A DNA stretch of 64,000 nucleotides from Prevotella sp. (GCA_021636625.1 JAJWLX010000006.1:1-64000); one strand, 5' to 3'; positions 53,785-63,034 are shown, counted from the first letter of the stretch. A program made the numbers and translations. The notes: generated from the letters alone by a model not told the origin.

Positions 53785-54210
53785 AAATCTGTGCAAATCT
53801 GTGTAATCTGTGGGACTTTATATTTTCCGCTAGGCGTCCCGGCAAGCACTAACCCCGCAGATTGATTATTTTTTAAGTCACGCAGATTAAAGTTTTTTGA
53901 GTCCCACAGATTTCACAGATGAACACAGATTTTGGGCCTGCTCGGCCTGGAAAAAAAAGGTCACGCAGATTTCGCAGATAACGCAGATTTTAGACCTGTT
54001 CGGTCTGGGATTACGCAGATTTGGCACTAGCGAAAAATCTGTGTAAATCTGTGAAATCTGTGGGACAAGAAAAAAACAGCAAAAAAATCTGCGTGACAAG
54101 ATATAGCTGTAGAAAAAATCTGCGTAATCTGACCGAACAGGTCTCATCTGCGGAATAAGATATACTAGAAGGAAAAATCTGCGTAATCTGCGTGACAAAA
54201 TAAAGCAAAA
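53785..54210. repeat. AATCTGYG array in both orientations
   Basis: At least 15 copies of AATCTGTG/AATCTGCG or the reverse complement, usually 9-12 bp apart within runs. Runs at 53785-53815 and 54034-54062 point forward, runs at 53855-54020 reverse, and AATCTGCGTGAC-type runs continue to about 54200. GACCTGTTCGGTC (53993-54005) and GACCGAACAGGTC (54130-54142) are inverted copies within the array. Confidence 0.85.
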
Positions 54211-54267
54211 AGAAATTTACTGGTGCACCGAAAATCGGGCGGATTTCTTCAGTTTTACGGGAAAACA

Positions 54268-54299
54268 TTTGGTGATAATGATGGAAAAACGTAAATTTG
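54268..54299 (+). promoter_or_regulatory. Promoter of the 466-residue hypothetical protein gene
   Basis: TTTG (54268-54271), 20-nt gap, TAAATTTG (54292-54299) followed by CAG, 53 nt before the ATG. Confidence 0.7.
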
Positions 54300-54352
54300 C
54301 AGACTGATAACGGAACTTCGTTTCGCAAACTATTCACGATAAAACTAGAAAT

Positions 54353-55753
54353 ATGCTACAGACTCAGCAAGATAAACAAGTCCCCGCATTCAGCTACGAG
54401 GTTTTCGATCGTCAACTCGACCATTTTACAATGATGCTCAAGGTGTTGATGGATGGATGGGAAGATTACAGCTCGCAGGAGATGACCTTCGACATCCACT
54501 CCCTTTGTACCAAGGCAGCCCGACTCTGCTATCTGGCAGACCAGGACCTCGCCTTGCAGCATACCGATGTTTCCCATCATCGCAAGGAGCAGAACGAGAT
54601 GTATTTTACCTCCTTCGAACTCATCATCACCACCCAGTTTACCAAATTCATGAAAAAAGTCCTTGCCCTGGTCAAGGCTGGCAAGAAAGTAGAAGGACAT
54701 TCTTCCCCGATGTTCTCCTCAGAGATCAGTACGCTCCTGCCTAAGCTGCACGACCTGCTGCTGATGGACGGCATGAGCCAGGAATCGATACAGCTGATGG
54801 TGGGGGATATCCAGAATACGGAGAAAATGATTCAGAAATATCATAAAATCACGAAGTTCCCGGGGGTGAGATACGAGGAACGTCTGTGGTACCTCATCCG
54901 CCTCTATTGCCTCGCCAGCTATCTGGTGCTGCATTTCCGCAGAGTCTGCCACGTTACGAATTCTGAAATGACACCCGAGGAAGCAGCTCGATTAACGGAA
55001 TGGGCGATACAGAAATACATCTCAGAAAAGGACAGCAACGAAAAGCTGGAACTGTATTTCTCCAATCTGCAGTACGACAACGATGGCAAACCGCTCAACG
55101 TGGACCAATGGCTCCAGGCGAGAAGGGAGCTGAAGCATCTGGTGCCCCAGAATCTGCTCCTGCTGTTTCTCAATAGTGCAGATGATGTGAGCCAGTTGGG
55201 TGCCTCGCTGATAAAAGTGAGTTTCACGAACGAGGAATTTCTGAAGCTCGTGGATGCTGTGGCTAAATACCAGATTATCACGCAGCGCATCCGTGCCATA
55301 GAATTTCCGGAGGAATTCGAGCAGTCGCTTCATAATGAAGTATTCTATCTTACGGTGAAGGGCCGTTCGGTGAATCTGGAGGAGTTGAAGAAATCCATCT
55401 CCAAGATGGTGAATCTGATAACCCGGAAAAACCAGTGGTTCTGCGTATGGAGCGTGCTGAAGCATCTCAACCTGATCAAGCATGAGAGCACCTTCGCCAC
55501 CTTTGCCCATCAGATGATGAGTACCGAGTGGTTTGGCACCATCGATCCCCGTCTCCGCTTTACGGCAGATAATCTGAGCGATTACTCCCGCTACTTCAAT
55601 GAGTACGATTATACCGAATGGGACGAGGTGATGTTTCTGGAGAAGAAGGAGCTGTATGGCATGACGAAGTGGTCGCCTAAGCTCTATCAGAATTTCTCCT
55701 CGCTCTGTGCCAGGATGATGCAAGCCATCTGGGGCTACAGCTTCTTCGGCTGA
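54353..55753 (+). CDS. Conserved-looking hypothetical protein, 466 residues
   Basis: I do not recognise this protein. It is soluble, mostly helical by composition, without signal peptide or transmembrane segment. Visible landmarks are an N-terminal FDIHSLCTKAARLCYLAD region, repeated hydrophobic/charged helices, and an aromatic C-terminus (SEYDYTEW-like FNEYDYTEWDEVMF, MMQAIWGYSFFG). Codon use is like that of the neighbouring chromosomal genes. It is monocistronic, with its own promoter and a terminator at 55817-55860. It lies beside the VapE-like gene and the AATCTGYG array, which hints at an accessory-region role. Confidence 0.75.
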   Translation: MLQTQQDKQVPAFSYEVFDRQLDHFTMMLKVLMDGWEDYSSQEMTFDIHSLCTKAARLCYLADQDLALQHTDVSHHRKEQNEMYFTSFELIITTQFTKFMKKVLALVKAGKKVEGHSSPMFSSEISTLLPKLHDLLLMDGMSQESIQLMVGDIQNTEKMIQKYHKITKFPGVRYEERLWYLIRLYCLASYLVLHFRRVCHVTNSEMTPEEAARLTEWAIQKYISEKDSNEKLELYFSNLQYDNDGKPLNVDQWLQARRELKHLVPQNLLLLFLNSADDVSQLGASLIKVSFTNEEFLKLVDAVAKYQIITQRIRAIEFPEEFEQSLHNEVFYLTVKGRSVNLEELKKSISKMVNLITRKNQWFCVWSVLKHLNLIKHESTFATFAHQMMSTEWFGTIDPRLRFTADNLSDYSRYFNEYDYTEWDEVMFLEKKELYGMTKWSPKLYQNFSSLCARMMQAIWGYSFFG

Positions 55754-55774
55754 TTTCTACCGGAAAGAAGAAAA

Positions 55775-55814
55775 AATCTATATTAAATAAGGTGAGAATC
55801 TATATTAAATAAGG
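55775..55814. repeat. 18-bp direct repeat, two copies 22 bp apart
   Basis: AATCTATATTAAATAAGG occurs at 55775-55792 and 55797-55814. It ends in the ATAAGG seen in the dispersed CCTTATTATATATA-type elements. Confidence 0.75.
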
Positions 55815-55816
55815 AT

Positions 55817-55860
55817 AAAGGGGACGAGAAAGCAAGTTTTATATGTTTTTTCGTCCCTTT
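55817..55860 (+). terminator. Terminator after the 466-residue hypothetical gene
   Basis: AAAGGGGACGA pairs with TCGTCCCTTT across a T-rich 23-nt loop. Moderately convincing; the T-run lies inside the loop. Confidence 0.5.
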
Positions 55861-55905
55861 AGTATTTATTAACTATATTTTAGAACAACTTACTAAAAAA
55901 TATCG

Positions 55906-55913
55906 TAAATTTG
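55906..55913 (+). promoter_or_regulatory. -7 box of the second SusC/SusD operon
   Basis: TAAATTTG followed by CAACC, leaving a long AT-rich leader of about 130 nt before the ATG at 56052. Confidence 0.6.
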
Positions 55914-56051
55914 CAACCGGTTATTAATTAAAATAAGCCTAAGCATAAAGAATCATTAATATAAAATATATATTTAGTCAGACAATTAAATAATTAAGAA
56001 TCTGATTATCTCTATAATACTACATAATATAACAATTAAAACCAAACAATT

Positions 56052-59000
56052 ATGAGCAAAAAAAGTCAGTTTGGCATGACCCTATTACTATCTACGATCT
56101 TAGTAGGTGGCGCCAATGCGAGTACTGTTTCTACCTCAAACACATTGGGTGCAGCAATGATTGCACAGCAAGGTGCTGTTTGTAAGGGTGTGGTAAAGGA
56201 TGCTACCGGTGAGCCTATTATTGGTGCTTCAGTATCAGTGAAAGGTACCAAGAATGCTACCGTTACCGATTTGGACGGTAATTTTACACTCTCTGGTGTA
56301 ACCAAGGGTACTACAATCGTTATCTCTTATATTGGTTACGTGAACAGTGAAATCAAGTGGAACGGCACAAGTCTCAATGTAACTCTCGCTGAAGATACAC
56401 AGGGCCTGGAGGAAGTAGTTGTTGTAGGTTACGGTACTCAGAAGAAGGTAAACCTCTCTGGTGCTGTTGCCAACGTGGATGGTAAGGTATTGGAAAACCG
56501 TCCTATCACCAACATCGGTCAGGGTCTTCAGGGTGTTGTTCCTAACTTGAACGTATCTATGAACAGTGGTGGTGCTCCTGGTGCCAGCTCTAGCTACAAT
56601 ATCCGTGGTAACACGTCTTTGAACGGCGGTAGCCCATTGGTATTGGTTGACAACGTTCAGATGGATGCCAACCTCGTGAATCCAGAAGACGTTGAGTCTA
56701 TCTCTGTATTGAAGGATGCTTCTTCTGCAGCCATCTATGGTGCACGTGCAGCATACGGTGTGATTTTGATTACTACCAAGAAGGGTCGCAAGAGCGACAA
56801 GCCAACCATCTCTTTCAACGCTACAGGCTACTGGCAGAGCCCTGCCAAGTCATACCACAACGTTAATTCTATGCAGTACCTCAAGATGATGGATGAGGCT
56901 AACAAGAATGACGGTGGTTCTGGCCGATACTTCAAGGATCAGGTTTATAAATATACAGAGGAATACTTCAACGGAACCCGTAAGGATCCTGTATTCTTCG
57001 ACGAGGCATACGACAAGGCTAAGTATGGATACTGCGGCAATACCGACTGGTGGAATGAGCTTTACAAGACTTCATTCTCTCAGATCTACAATGCCAGCAT
57101 CAGCGGCGGTAACGACCGTACTACCTACTATGCATCTCTCGGTATGAACGACCAGAAGGGTATCTTGACCGCTGGTGACGATAAGTACAAGAAGTACAAC
57201 GCTAACGTAAACATCTCTTCTAACATTACCAAGTGGTTGAATGTAAGCGCTAAGATTACTCATACTTATACATCAGAGCTTCACCCTACCGGTGGTACTA
57301 CAGCTATGAACCCTACTGCTTACTCAGGTTTGAGCGCATACTCAGGTATGATGAAGAACGACTTGAGCCCATTGATGCCAGTAAAGCATCCTGATGGACA
57401 CTATGCAGGTCAGGGTAGCTACACCAACCCTATCGCTATCATGGAGCAGGGTGGTAACGCCAAGTATCGCCAGAACGACTTGTGGATGACTGGTGCCGTA
57501 CGCATCACTCCTATCAAGGGTCTCGTGATCAATGCTGACTATACATGGAACTTCTACGGCAGAAACGCTAACGAGCACGTACGTAACTTCTACGACTATA
57601 CAGCCGTTCCAGGTACAGAGAACTACTATCCTTGGACTAACCCAAGCAGTATCACCGTATCTAATTACGATGACTACTATCAGGCATTCAACGTATTTGC
57701 TGAGTACTCACTGTCTTTGGCTGAGAAGCATAACTTCAAGGTGCTCGTAGGTTACAACCAGGAGAAGAAGCACAACAAGTATCACTGGGTAGGTCGCAAG
57801 AACCTCATCGACAACGATACTCCACAGATCAACCTCGCATACGGTGATACTTCTACCAGCGGTAGCGAGAGCATGTGGGCTACCAACGGTCTCTTCTTCC
57901 GTTTCAACTACGACTTCATGGGCAAATACCTCTTCGAGTTCAACGGCCGTGAGGATGGTTCTTCTAAGTTTGCTAAGGGTAACCGCTATGCGTTCTTCCC
58001 TTCAGGCTCAGTAGCTTGGCGTGTATCAGAGGAGAAGTTCTTCGAGCCATTGCGCAGCTGGTGGGACAACCTGAAGATCCGCGCATCTTACGGTTCTCTC
58101 GGTAACCAGAACGTATCTGGTAACTTCCCTTACCTGGCTACCTACGGTGTAAGCACCAAGGCTGGCGTATTGCTCGGCGGCACACGCCCTGTAGCAGTTT
58201 ATGCACCTGGCTTGGTAAGTAGCTCATTTACATGGGAGACCGTGAACCAGCTCGACCTCGGTATCGATGGTACATGGCTCAACAACCGACTGAGTGCATC
58301 TTTCGACTGGTATCGCCGTGACACCAAGGATATGTTGACCAAGGGTGCAACTCTTCCTTCAGTACTCGGTACAAGCGTGCCAAGAAGCAACGCTGCCAAC
58401 ATGAAGACCACTGGTTGGGAAGTTTCTGTAGAGTGGAGCGATCGCTTGAGCTGCGGTTTGGGCTATCACATCAAGGGTGTATTGTCTGACTATCAGTCTG
58501 AAATCACCAAGTACTCTAACGATGCACGCCTCCTCGGCGACCACTACGTAGGTGAGAAGATTGGCGAAATCTGGGGGTTGGTATCTAACGGACTCTTCCA
58601 GAGCGACGAGGAAGCAGCCAGCTGGGATCAGAAGGCTATCAACGGCGGCCACTGGAGTGCAGGTGACGTGAAGTTTGAAGATATCGATGGTGACGGTAAG
58701 GTAACTTGGGGCGAAGGCACAGTAGATAAGCCAGGTGACCGCAAGATTCTCGGTAACTCAACTCCTCGCTATGCATATGGTATCACAGCAGGTGCTGACT
58801 ACAAGGGCTTCGACTTCGAGATGTTCTGGCAGGGTATTGGTAAGCGCGACTACTTCGGTGGTTGGGGTGGTGCCCAGTTCTGGGGCTTCACAGATGAGTG
58901 GTGTACTCCACAGACCACCTCTCTCGACTACTGGACAGAGGATAATCGTGATGCTTATTTCCCAAAACTCCATCACTATAGTGTAAATGGCAGTAACCAC

Positions 59001-59246
59001 AATACCTCTTCACGCTATATGATGAACGCAGCATACTTGCGTTTGAAGAACGTTACATTGGGTTATACTGTTCCATCCAGCTTGTTGAAGAAGGTAGGTA
59101 TTGCTCGCCTGAGAGTATTTGTACAGGGTGAAAACCTCCTGACATTGACTCCTATGAAGGTGAAGTTTGCTGATCCAGAAACACTTGGTAACATGACTTA
59201 CCCTATCAACAAGAAGATCTCTGTTGGTATGAACTTAACATTATAA
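56052..59246 (+). CDS. susC: SusC-type TonB-dependent receptor, second pair
   Basis: A 1064-residue SusC-like outer-membrane importer with an intact start (MSKKSQFGMTLLLSTILVGG), carboxypeptidase-regulatory-like domain (CKGVVKDATGEPIIGASVSV), VVVGYGTQKK, plug (SPLVLVDNVQMD...SISVLKDASSAAIYGARAAYGVIL) and a barrel closing KKISVGMNLTL. It shares the family layout with the receptor at 30924 but differs in the extracellular loops. SusD follows 50 bp downstream. No glycosidase is near, so the substrate cannot be inferred from context. Confidence 0.96.
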   Translation: MSKKSQFGMTLLLSTILVGGANASTVSTSNTLGAAMIAQQGAVCKGVVKDATGEPIIGASVSVKGTKNATVTDLDGNFTLSGVTKGTTIVISYIGYVNSEIKWNGTSLNVTLAEDTQGLEEVVVVGYGTQKKVNLSGAVANVDGKVLENRPITNIGQGLQGVVPNLNVSMNSGGAPGASSSYNIRGNTSLNGGSPLVLVDNVQMDANLVNPEDVESISVLKDASSAAIYGARAAYGVILITTKKGRKSDKPTISFNATGYWQSPAKSYHNVNSMQYLKMMDEANKNDGGSGRYFKDQVYKYTEEYFNGTRKDPVFFDEAYDKAKYGYCGNTDWWNELYKTSFSQIYNASISGGNDRTTYYASLGMNDQKGILTAGDDKYKKYNANVNISSNITKWLNVSAKITHTYTSELHPTGGTTAMNPTAYSGLSAYSGMMKNDLSPLMPVKHPDGHYAGQGSYTNPIAIMEQGGNAKYRQNDLWMTGAVRITPIKGLVINADYTWNFYGRNANEHVRNFYDYTAVPGTENYYPWTNPSSITVSNYDDYYQAFNVFAEYSLSLAEKHNFKVLVGYNQEKKHNKYHWVGRKNLIDNDTPQINLAYGDTSTSGSESMWATNGLFFRFNYDFMGKYLFEFNGREDGSSKFAKGNRYAFFPSGSVAWRVSEEKFFEPLRSWWDNLKIRASYGSLGNQNVSGNFPYLATYGVSTKAGVLLGGTRPVAVYAPGLVSSSFTWETVNQLDLGIDGTWLNNRLSASFDWYRRDTKDMLTKGATLPSVLGTSVPRSNAANMKTTGWEVSVEWSDRLSCGLGYHIKGVLSDYQSEITKYSNDARLLGDHYVGEKIGEIWGLVSNGLFQSDEEAASWDQKAINGGHWSAGDVKFEDIDGDGKVTWGEGTVDKPGDRKILGNSTPRYAYGITAGADYKGFDFEMFWQGIGKRDYFGGWGGAQFWGFTDEWCTPQTTSLDYWTEDNRDAYFPKLHHYSVNGSNHNTSSRYMMNAAYLRLKNVTLGYTVPSSLLKKVGIARLRVFVQGENLLTLTPMKVKFADPETLGNMTYPINKKISVGMNLTL

Positions 59247-59296
59247 TGTTTGAGAGTTAGGAAAGTGTGTATTATTAATACTTAAATAGACTGACA

Positions 59297-61048
59297 ATGA
59301 AAATTAAAAATATATTCATTTTGAGTATGATGGCCGGTATGACACTTGCATCTTGCAACTATACCGATTTGAGCCCACAAGACTCATTTACAGATAAATC
59401 ATACTGGAAGAGCGCCAACGACCTCAAGATGTACGCCAATGGTATCTACAGCAATATGCTGGCTGGTCCTTCTTCTACTCTTGATGGCGAGAGTGATAAC
59501 TTTGTAACCAATAGCCCAAGCGGTTATCTGTTCAACAACTACACCGTTCCAACATCTGGCGGTGGCTGGGGCTGGGGCAACGTGCGTAGCTGCAACTACT
59601 TCCTGAAGCGTTATCAGACTGCTTCTGGCTCTGAGGCTGACATCAACAAGTATGTAGCTGAGGTTCGTTTCTTCAGAGCACAGGATTACTATAGCAAGAT
59701 CCGTAACTTCGGTGATGTGCCTTGGTATGAGTCTGACCTCCAGACAGGTGATGAGGCAGAGCTCTTCAAGGGTCGTGATCCACGCAACTTCGTATTGAAG
59801 AAGATAATCGAGGACTTGGAGTTCGCTATCCAGTGGCTCCCAGAGAAGACTATGGCTGAAAAGGGCCGTCTGCACAAGGATGCAGCCCGCACCCAGTTGG
59901 CTCGCGTTTGTCTCTACTATGGTACTTACATGAAGTATCACCACGAGGCTGGTTCTGAGGGCTTGACAGCTGAAGGCTTGATTACAAAGGCTAAGCAGCT
60001 GACTGATGAGATCATCAACAGCGGTAAGTATGAAATCGTAAAGGGTACTGACGCTGGTGCCGGCACAAAAGCATACGAGGGTTATCCACTCAGCTATGCC
60101 AACCAGTTTGTTCAGGAAGACCTTTCTGACAACAAGGAGGCTATCATGGTTCGCTTCTACGAGACAGGTGTCCTTACCCACGAGACTGGCCGTCAGGCTG
60201 GTGGCAACGGTATGGGTTTGAGCAAGGACTTCATCGAATCGTTCCTGATGAAGGATGGTACTCCTATCTACAACCAGGGTTCAGGCTACCAGGGTGACGA
60301 AGAGTTGGAGACAGAGATTGCCAACCGCGACCCACGTCTCTATCAGCTCATCGACAACAACCACAAGCCATTCTGGCTCCGCAACAACAAGCAGGTGCAG
60401 AACAAGATGCCAGACTGCTCAGTTTCTGGTGGTGTAACAGGTTATCCATGTACCAAGTTCCACTCTGCCGACGAGACTCAGTGGCAGGCTCGCAACACCT
60501 CTTACGACTGGTTCATCTACCGTTATGCAGAGGTATTGCTCATCAATGCTGAGGCTAATGCTGAGTTGGGTACTTGCACCCAGGATGTTCTTGACAAGAC
60601 CATCAACCAGCTTCGCGACCGTGTAGGCATGGCTCACCTCACCGTGAACCCTGTTGCCGACCAGAAGCCTATCAACTATGGTTATGAGCTTTCTAACCTC
60701 CTTTACGAGATTCGTCGTGAGCGCCGCATCGAGTTGGTTGGCGAAGGCTTCCGTATGGACGACTTGAAGCGCTGGAATGCGATGAAGTTGTTGGAGAATC
60801 CGCTTACTACTCTGGGTATCCGTGTTACCGACAAGGTGAAGGAGCAGTATAACGAGATTTACGCTTTCGATAACAGCAACACCCGCGTATATAACGGCAA
60901 GACATATCTCCGCATCTACGCAGAGAGCTATGATGATGCTGCAGGTCGCAAGTGGTCAGACAACGATCGTCGTTGGTTGTATCCATTGCCAATCGACCAG
61001 TTGGCATTGAACAAGAACCTGACCCAGAACCCAGGATGGACAGAATAA
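59297..61048 (+). CDS. susD: SusD-family lipoprotein, second pair
   Basis: A 583-residue SusD/RagB lipoprotein (signal MKIKNIFILSMMAGMTLASC, Cys20). It has the early DLSPQDSFTDKSYW motif, the TPR-like helical bundle, the LLINAEANAELG and RRERRIELVGEGFRMDDLKRWN segments and the closing LYPLPIDQL...NPGW typical of the family. It forms the lid of the preceding SusC. A terminator lies about 120 bp after the stop. Confidence 0.96.
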   Translation: MKIKNIFILSMMAGMTLASCNYTDLSPQDSFTDKSYWKSANDLKMYANGIYSNMLAGPSSTLDGESDNFVTNSPSGYLFNNYTVPTSGGGWGWGNVRSCNYFLKRYQTASGSEADINKYVAEVRFFRAQDYYSKIRNFGDVPWYESDLQTGDEAELFKGRDPRNFVLKKIIEDLEFAIQWLPEKTMAEKGRLHKDAARTQLARVCLYYGTYMKYHHEAGSEGLTAEGLITKAKQLTDEIINSGKYEIVKGTDAGAGTKAYEGYPLSYANQFVQEDLSDNKEAIMVRFYETGVLTHETGRQAGGNGMGLSKDFIESFLMKDGTPIYNQGSGYQGDEELETEIANRDPRLYQLIDNNHKPFWLRNNKQVQNKMPDCSVSGGVTGYPCTKFHSADETQWQARNTSYDWFIYRYAEVLLINAEANAELGTCTQDVLDKTINQLRDRVGMAHLTVNPVADQKPINYGYELSNLLYEIRRERRIELVGEGFRMDDLKRWNAMKLLENPLTTLGIRVTDKVKEQYNEIYAFDNSNTRVYNGKTYLRIYAESYDDAAGRKWSDNDRRWLYPLPIDQLALNKNLTQNPGWTE

Positions 61049-61167
61049 CTATTTATCACAATAATGAGTTTTAGAATAGGCTTATAGTAAGATTAGGTTT
61101 ATAAGATTAAGTTTTTAAATTTGGTTCATTTATTGACTTACACTATTCTATAAATGAAAACTAAGCG

Positions 61168-61208
61168 TATGCCCTTTTGCTGTGAAGCAAGAGGGCATAT
61201 ATTTTTTA
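61168..61208 (+). terminator. Terminator of the second SusC/SusD operon
   Basis: Stem TATGCCCTTTTGCT / AGCAAGAGGGCATA with one wobble/mismatch and a 4-nt loop, followed by TATTTTTT. Confidence 0.88.
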
Positions 61209-61307
61209 AAAGCATACTTTTACCGAGCATATCATAAGCACAGATAATTGTACTTTATTATAATAATTGGGATATGCAGGGATGAACTAAGAAATAGTGG
61301 ACAAGCG

Positions 61308-61406
61308 ATACTTTAGCCAAATCGGACGAAAAAATACCGATTTGGCTAAGATATAAGGAATACTTTAGCCAAATCGAGTTAAAAAACATCGATTTGGCTA
61401 AAGTAT
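61308..61406. repeat. Two tandem 47-bp palindromes, 52-bp period, at the ATPase promoter
   Basis: Arms ATACTTTAGCCAAATCG start at 61308 and 61360 (52 bp apart). Each pairs across 13 nt with CGATTTGGCTAAAGTAT-type arms at 61338-61354 (one inversion CTAAGATAT) and 61390-61406. The second right arm ends two bases before the -33 TTTG. Sequence is unrelated to the repeats at the other ATPase genes but the 52-bp period is the same as at 43507-43573. Confidence 0.92.
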
Positions 61407-61408
61407 CG

Positions 61409-61439
61409 TTTGCTTTTTCAAATAATTATCGTATTTTTG
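61409..61439 (+). promoter_or_regulatory. Promoter of the third AAA+ ATPase gene
   Basis: TTTG (61409-61412), 19-nt gap, TATTTTTG (61432-61439) followed by CACC, 30 nt before the ATG at 61470. This is the textbook Bacteroidota spacing. Confidence 0.8.
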
Positions 61440-61469
61440 CACCGTAACAAATTATCTTATTCAAGCGAT

Positions 61470-62891
61470 ATGGAGCAAATTATAGGACGAAAAACGGAAA
61501 TCAGACAGCTTACCGAGTATTACCATTCTGGAAAAGCTGAGTTTGTGGCAGTGTATGGAAGAAGGCGCATCGGCAAGACTTATCTGGTGCATAATCTATT
61601 CAAGGATGAATTTGCCTTTGAGATGTCTGGGTCTATTGATGCACCAGCCGAGGCTCAATTGTCTAATTTTGGCTATGCTTTGCGTGAATTTGGCGACCCA
61701 AAGCTGCCTTTGCCTTCTAATTGGACAGCGGCATTTGAGATTTTGAAGCAAATGCTGAAGTCGAAGTTGGGAGGTAAGCGCATACTGCTTTTTATAGACG
61801 AGTTGCCTTGTCTTGATACTCCCAAGTCTAATTTCCAGCAGGCTTTTGAGCATTTTTGGAATAGTTGGGCGGCTAATCAGAATGAGATTATGCTTGTGGT
61901 TTGTGGCAGTGCCACATCGTGGATGATTTCTAATCTCATAGATAGCCATGGCGGACTTCATAATCGTATTACGCATGAGATGTACTTGGCTCCATTCACA
62001 CTAGGTGAGACGGAGGAGTATCTCCAGGCGAATGGATTCTTGTGGTCACGTCTTTCCATCTTGCAGATTTATAGCATAATGGGTGGAGTGCCTTACTATC
62101 TGAGCTTGCTGGACAAGACGCAAGGTGTGGAGGCTAATGTAGATCGATTGTTCTTTGCTGAACGTGGTGAACTGAAACGAGAGTATGATAGGCTGTATTC
62201 TTCTTTGTTCCGAAACTCGGAAATCTATATGAGAGTGATAGAAACGCTGGCAAAATGTAAGCAAGGCATGACTCGCAAGGAAATTTCTACGCATCTGAAT
62301 TTGAAGTCGGGTGGAACATTGACCAAGGTGCTTCGGGAATTGATCAACTGTGACTTTGTAAGAGGTTATAATACGCGTGAAAAGAAAATCAAGCAAAAAG
62401 ACCAGATTTACCAGCTCACGGACTTATACACCTTATTTTATATGTCCTTCTGTCATCCTGGTACCACGGATGTAGCTTACTGGACGCATCAGATGGGCAA
62501 GCCTCGCCAAAACACATGGTATGGCTTGGCTTTTGAACGTATCTGTATGTTGCATATTCCTCAGATAAAGAAGAGTTTAGGCATTGAGCAAATCTATACG
62601 GAGTATTATTCTTGGCGAAGCAAGTGCTCTACACCTGCGGCGCAGATAGACTTGCTGATAGAGCGAGCTGACCATCTGATTAATCTCTGTGAAATCAAGT
62701 ATTCGCAGTCTCCTTATAGCATAACGAAGGAGGAAGAGCTTCGTATAAGAACTCGTATGGCTGATTTCGTAGAAGAGACGGGAGTACGTCATGGCATCTT
62801 GCCTACTTTGATAACTACGTTTGGTATTCGTCCTACAGCCCATTCGGCAATAGCACAGGTGCAACTCACCATGGATGATTTGTTTACATAA
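61470..62891 (+). CDS. AAA+ ATPase with C-terminal DUF234 nuclease-like domain, second copy
   Basis: 473 residues from MEQIIGRKTEIRQLTEYY; a longer frame reaches back to 61410 but crosses the promoter box. Walker A GRRRIGKTYL, Walker B LLFIDELPCLD, sensor CGSATSWM, winged-helix region (KQGMTRKEISTHLNLKSGG) and a PD-(D/E)XK-like end with WRSKCSTPAAQIDLLIER and LCEIKYSQ. The whole length aligns by eye with the protein at 43615. No partner gene adjoins it; the tandem palindromes at its promoter are its only companion. Function unknown. Confidence 0.9.
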   Translation: MEQIIGRKTEIRQLTEYYHSGKAEFVAVYGRRRIGKTYLVHNLFKDEFAFEMSGSIDAPAEAQLSNFGYALREFGDPKLPLPSNWTAAFEILKQMLKSKLGGKRILLFIDELPCLDTPKSNFQQAFEHFWNSWAANQNEIMLVVCGSATSWMISNLIDSHGGLHNRITHEMYLAPFTLGETEEYLQANGFLWSRLSILQIYSIMGGVPYYLSLLDKTQGVEANVDRLFFAERGELKREYDRLYSSLFRNSEIYMRVIETLAKCKQGMTRKEISTHLNLKSGGTLTKVLRELINCDFVRGYNTREKKIKQKDQIYQLTDLYTLFYMSFCHPGTTDVAYWTHQMGKPRQNTWYGLAFERICMLHIPQIKKSLGIEQIYTEYYSWRSKCSTPAAQIDLLIERADHLINLCEIKYSQSPYSITKEEELRIRTRMADFVEETGVRHGILPTLITTFGIRPTAHSAIAQVQLTMDDLFT

Positions 62892-63034
62892 AAATGATAG
62901 TTAAAGAATAACATTCTGGGTGGCTCTCGGAATTGAAAGCCGCCAGTAGCTTGGTGACGTATTCCACATCATACTGCGGAAAGGGCAATACTAGCATGCC
63001 CAGGCATTAAAATCATAAAAAACTTGCATTTTAT

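Larger units (their letters stand above)
53458..54352. other. 895-bp non-coding region upstream of the VapE-like gene
   Basis: No convincing gene. From left to right: GTGAAGAGT repeats and a CACCCTCA / TGAGGGTG hairpin (53489-53620), a plain stretch (53620-53780), a dense array of AATCTGTG and AATCTGCG elements in both orientations (53785-54210) and the promoter of the next gene (54268-54299). Confidence 0.8.
61049..61469. other. 421-bp region between susD and the third AAA+ ATPase
   Basis: It contains the susD terminator (61168-61208), two tandem palindromes (61308-61406) and the ATPase promoter (61409-61439), each listed separately. No gene is visible. Confidence 0.8.

Noticed and set aside
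53573..53845. 90-codon minus-strand frame upstream of the VapE-like gene
   Set aside because: It is built largely from GTGAAGAGT and AATCTGTG repeat sequence, has no start context and no recognisable fold.
53887..54337. Open frames of about 100 codons in the AATCTGYG array
   Set aside because: Their translations are repeats of the array (QICVICEICV-like), not protein-like sequence.
56052..61048. Second SusC/SusD pair as part of the sulfated-glycan locus
   Set aside because: It is 14 kb away, separated by AAA+ ATPases, a two-component system and VapE-like DNA, with no glycosidase beside it; no basis to link the two.
62884..62997. Minus-strand 37-codon frame after the third ATPase (MLVLPFPQYDVEYVTKLLAA start)
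   Set aside because: The composition looks protein-like, perhaps the tail of a lost gene, but it overlaps the ATPase stop, has no promoter and no known relative; not enough to call.
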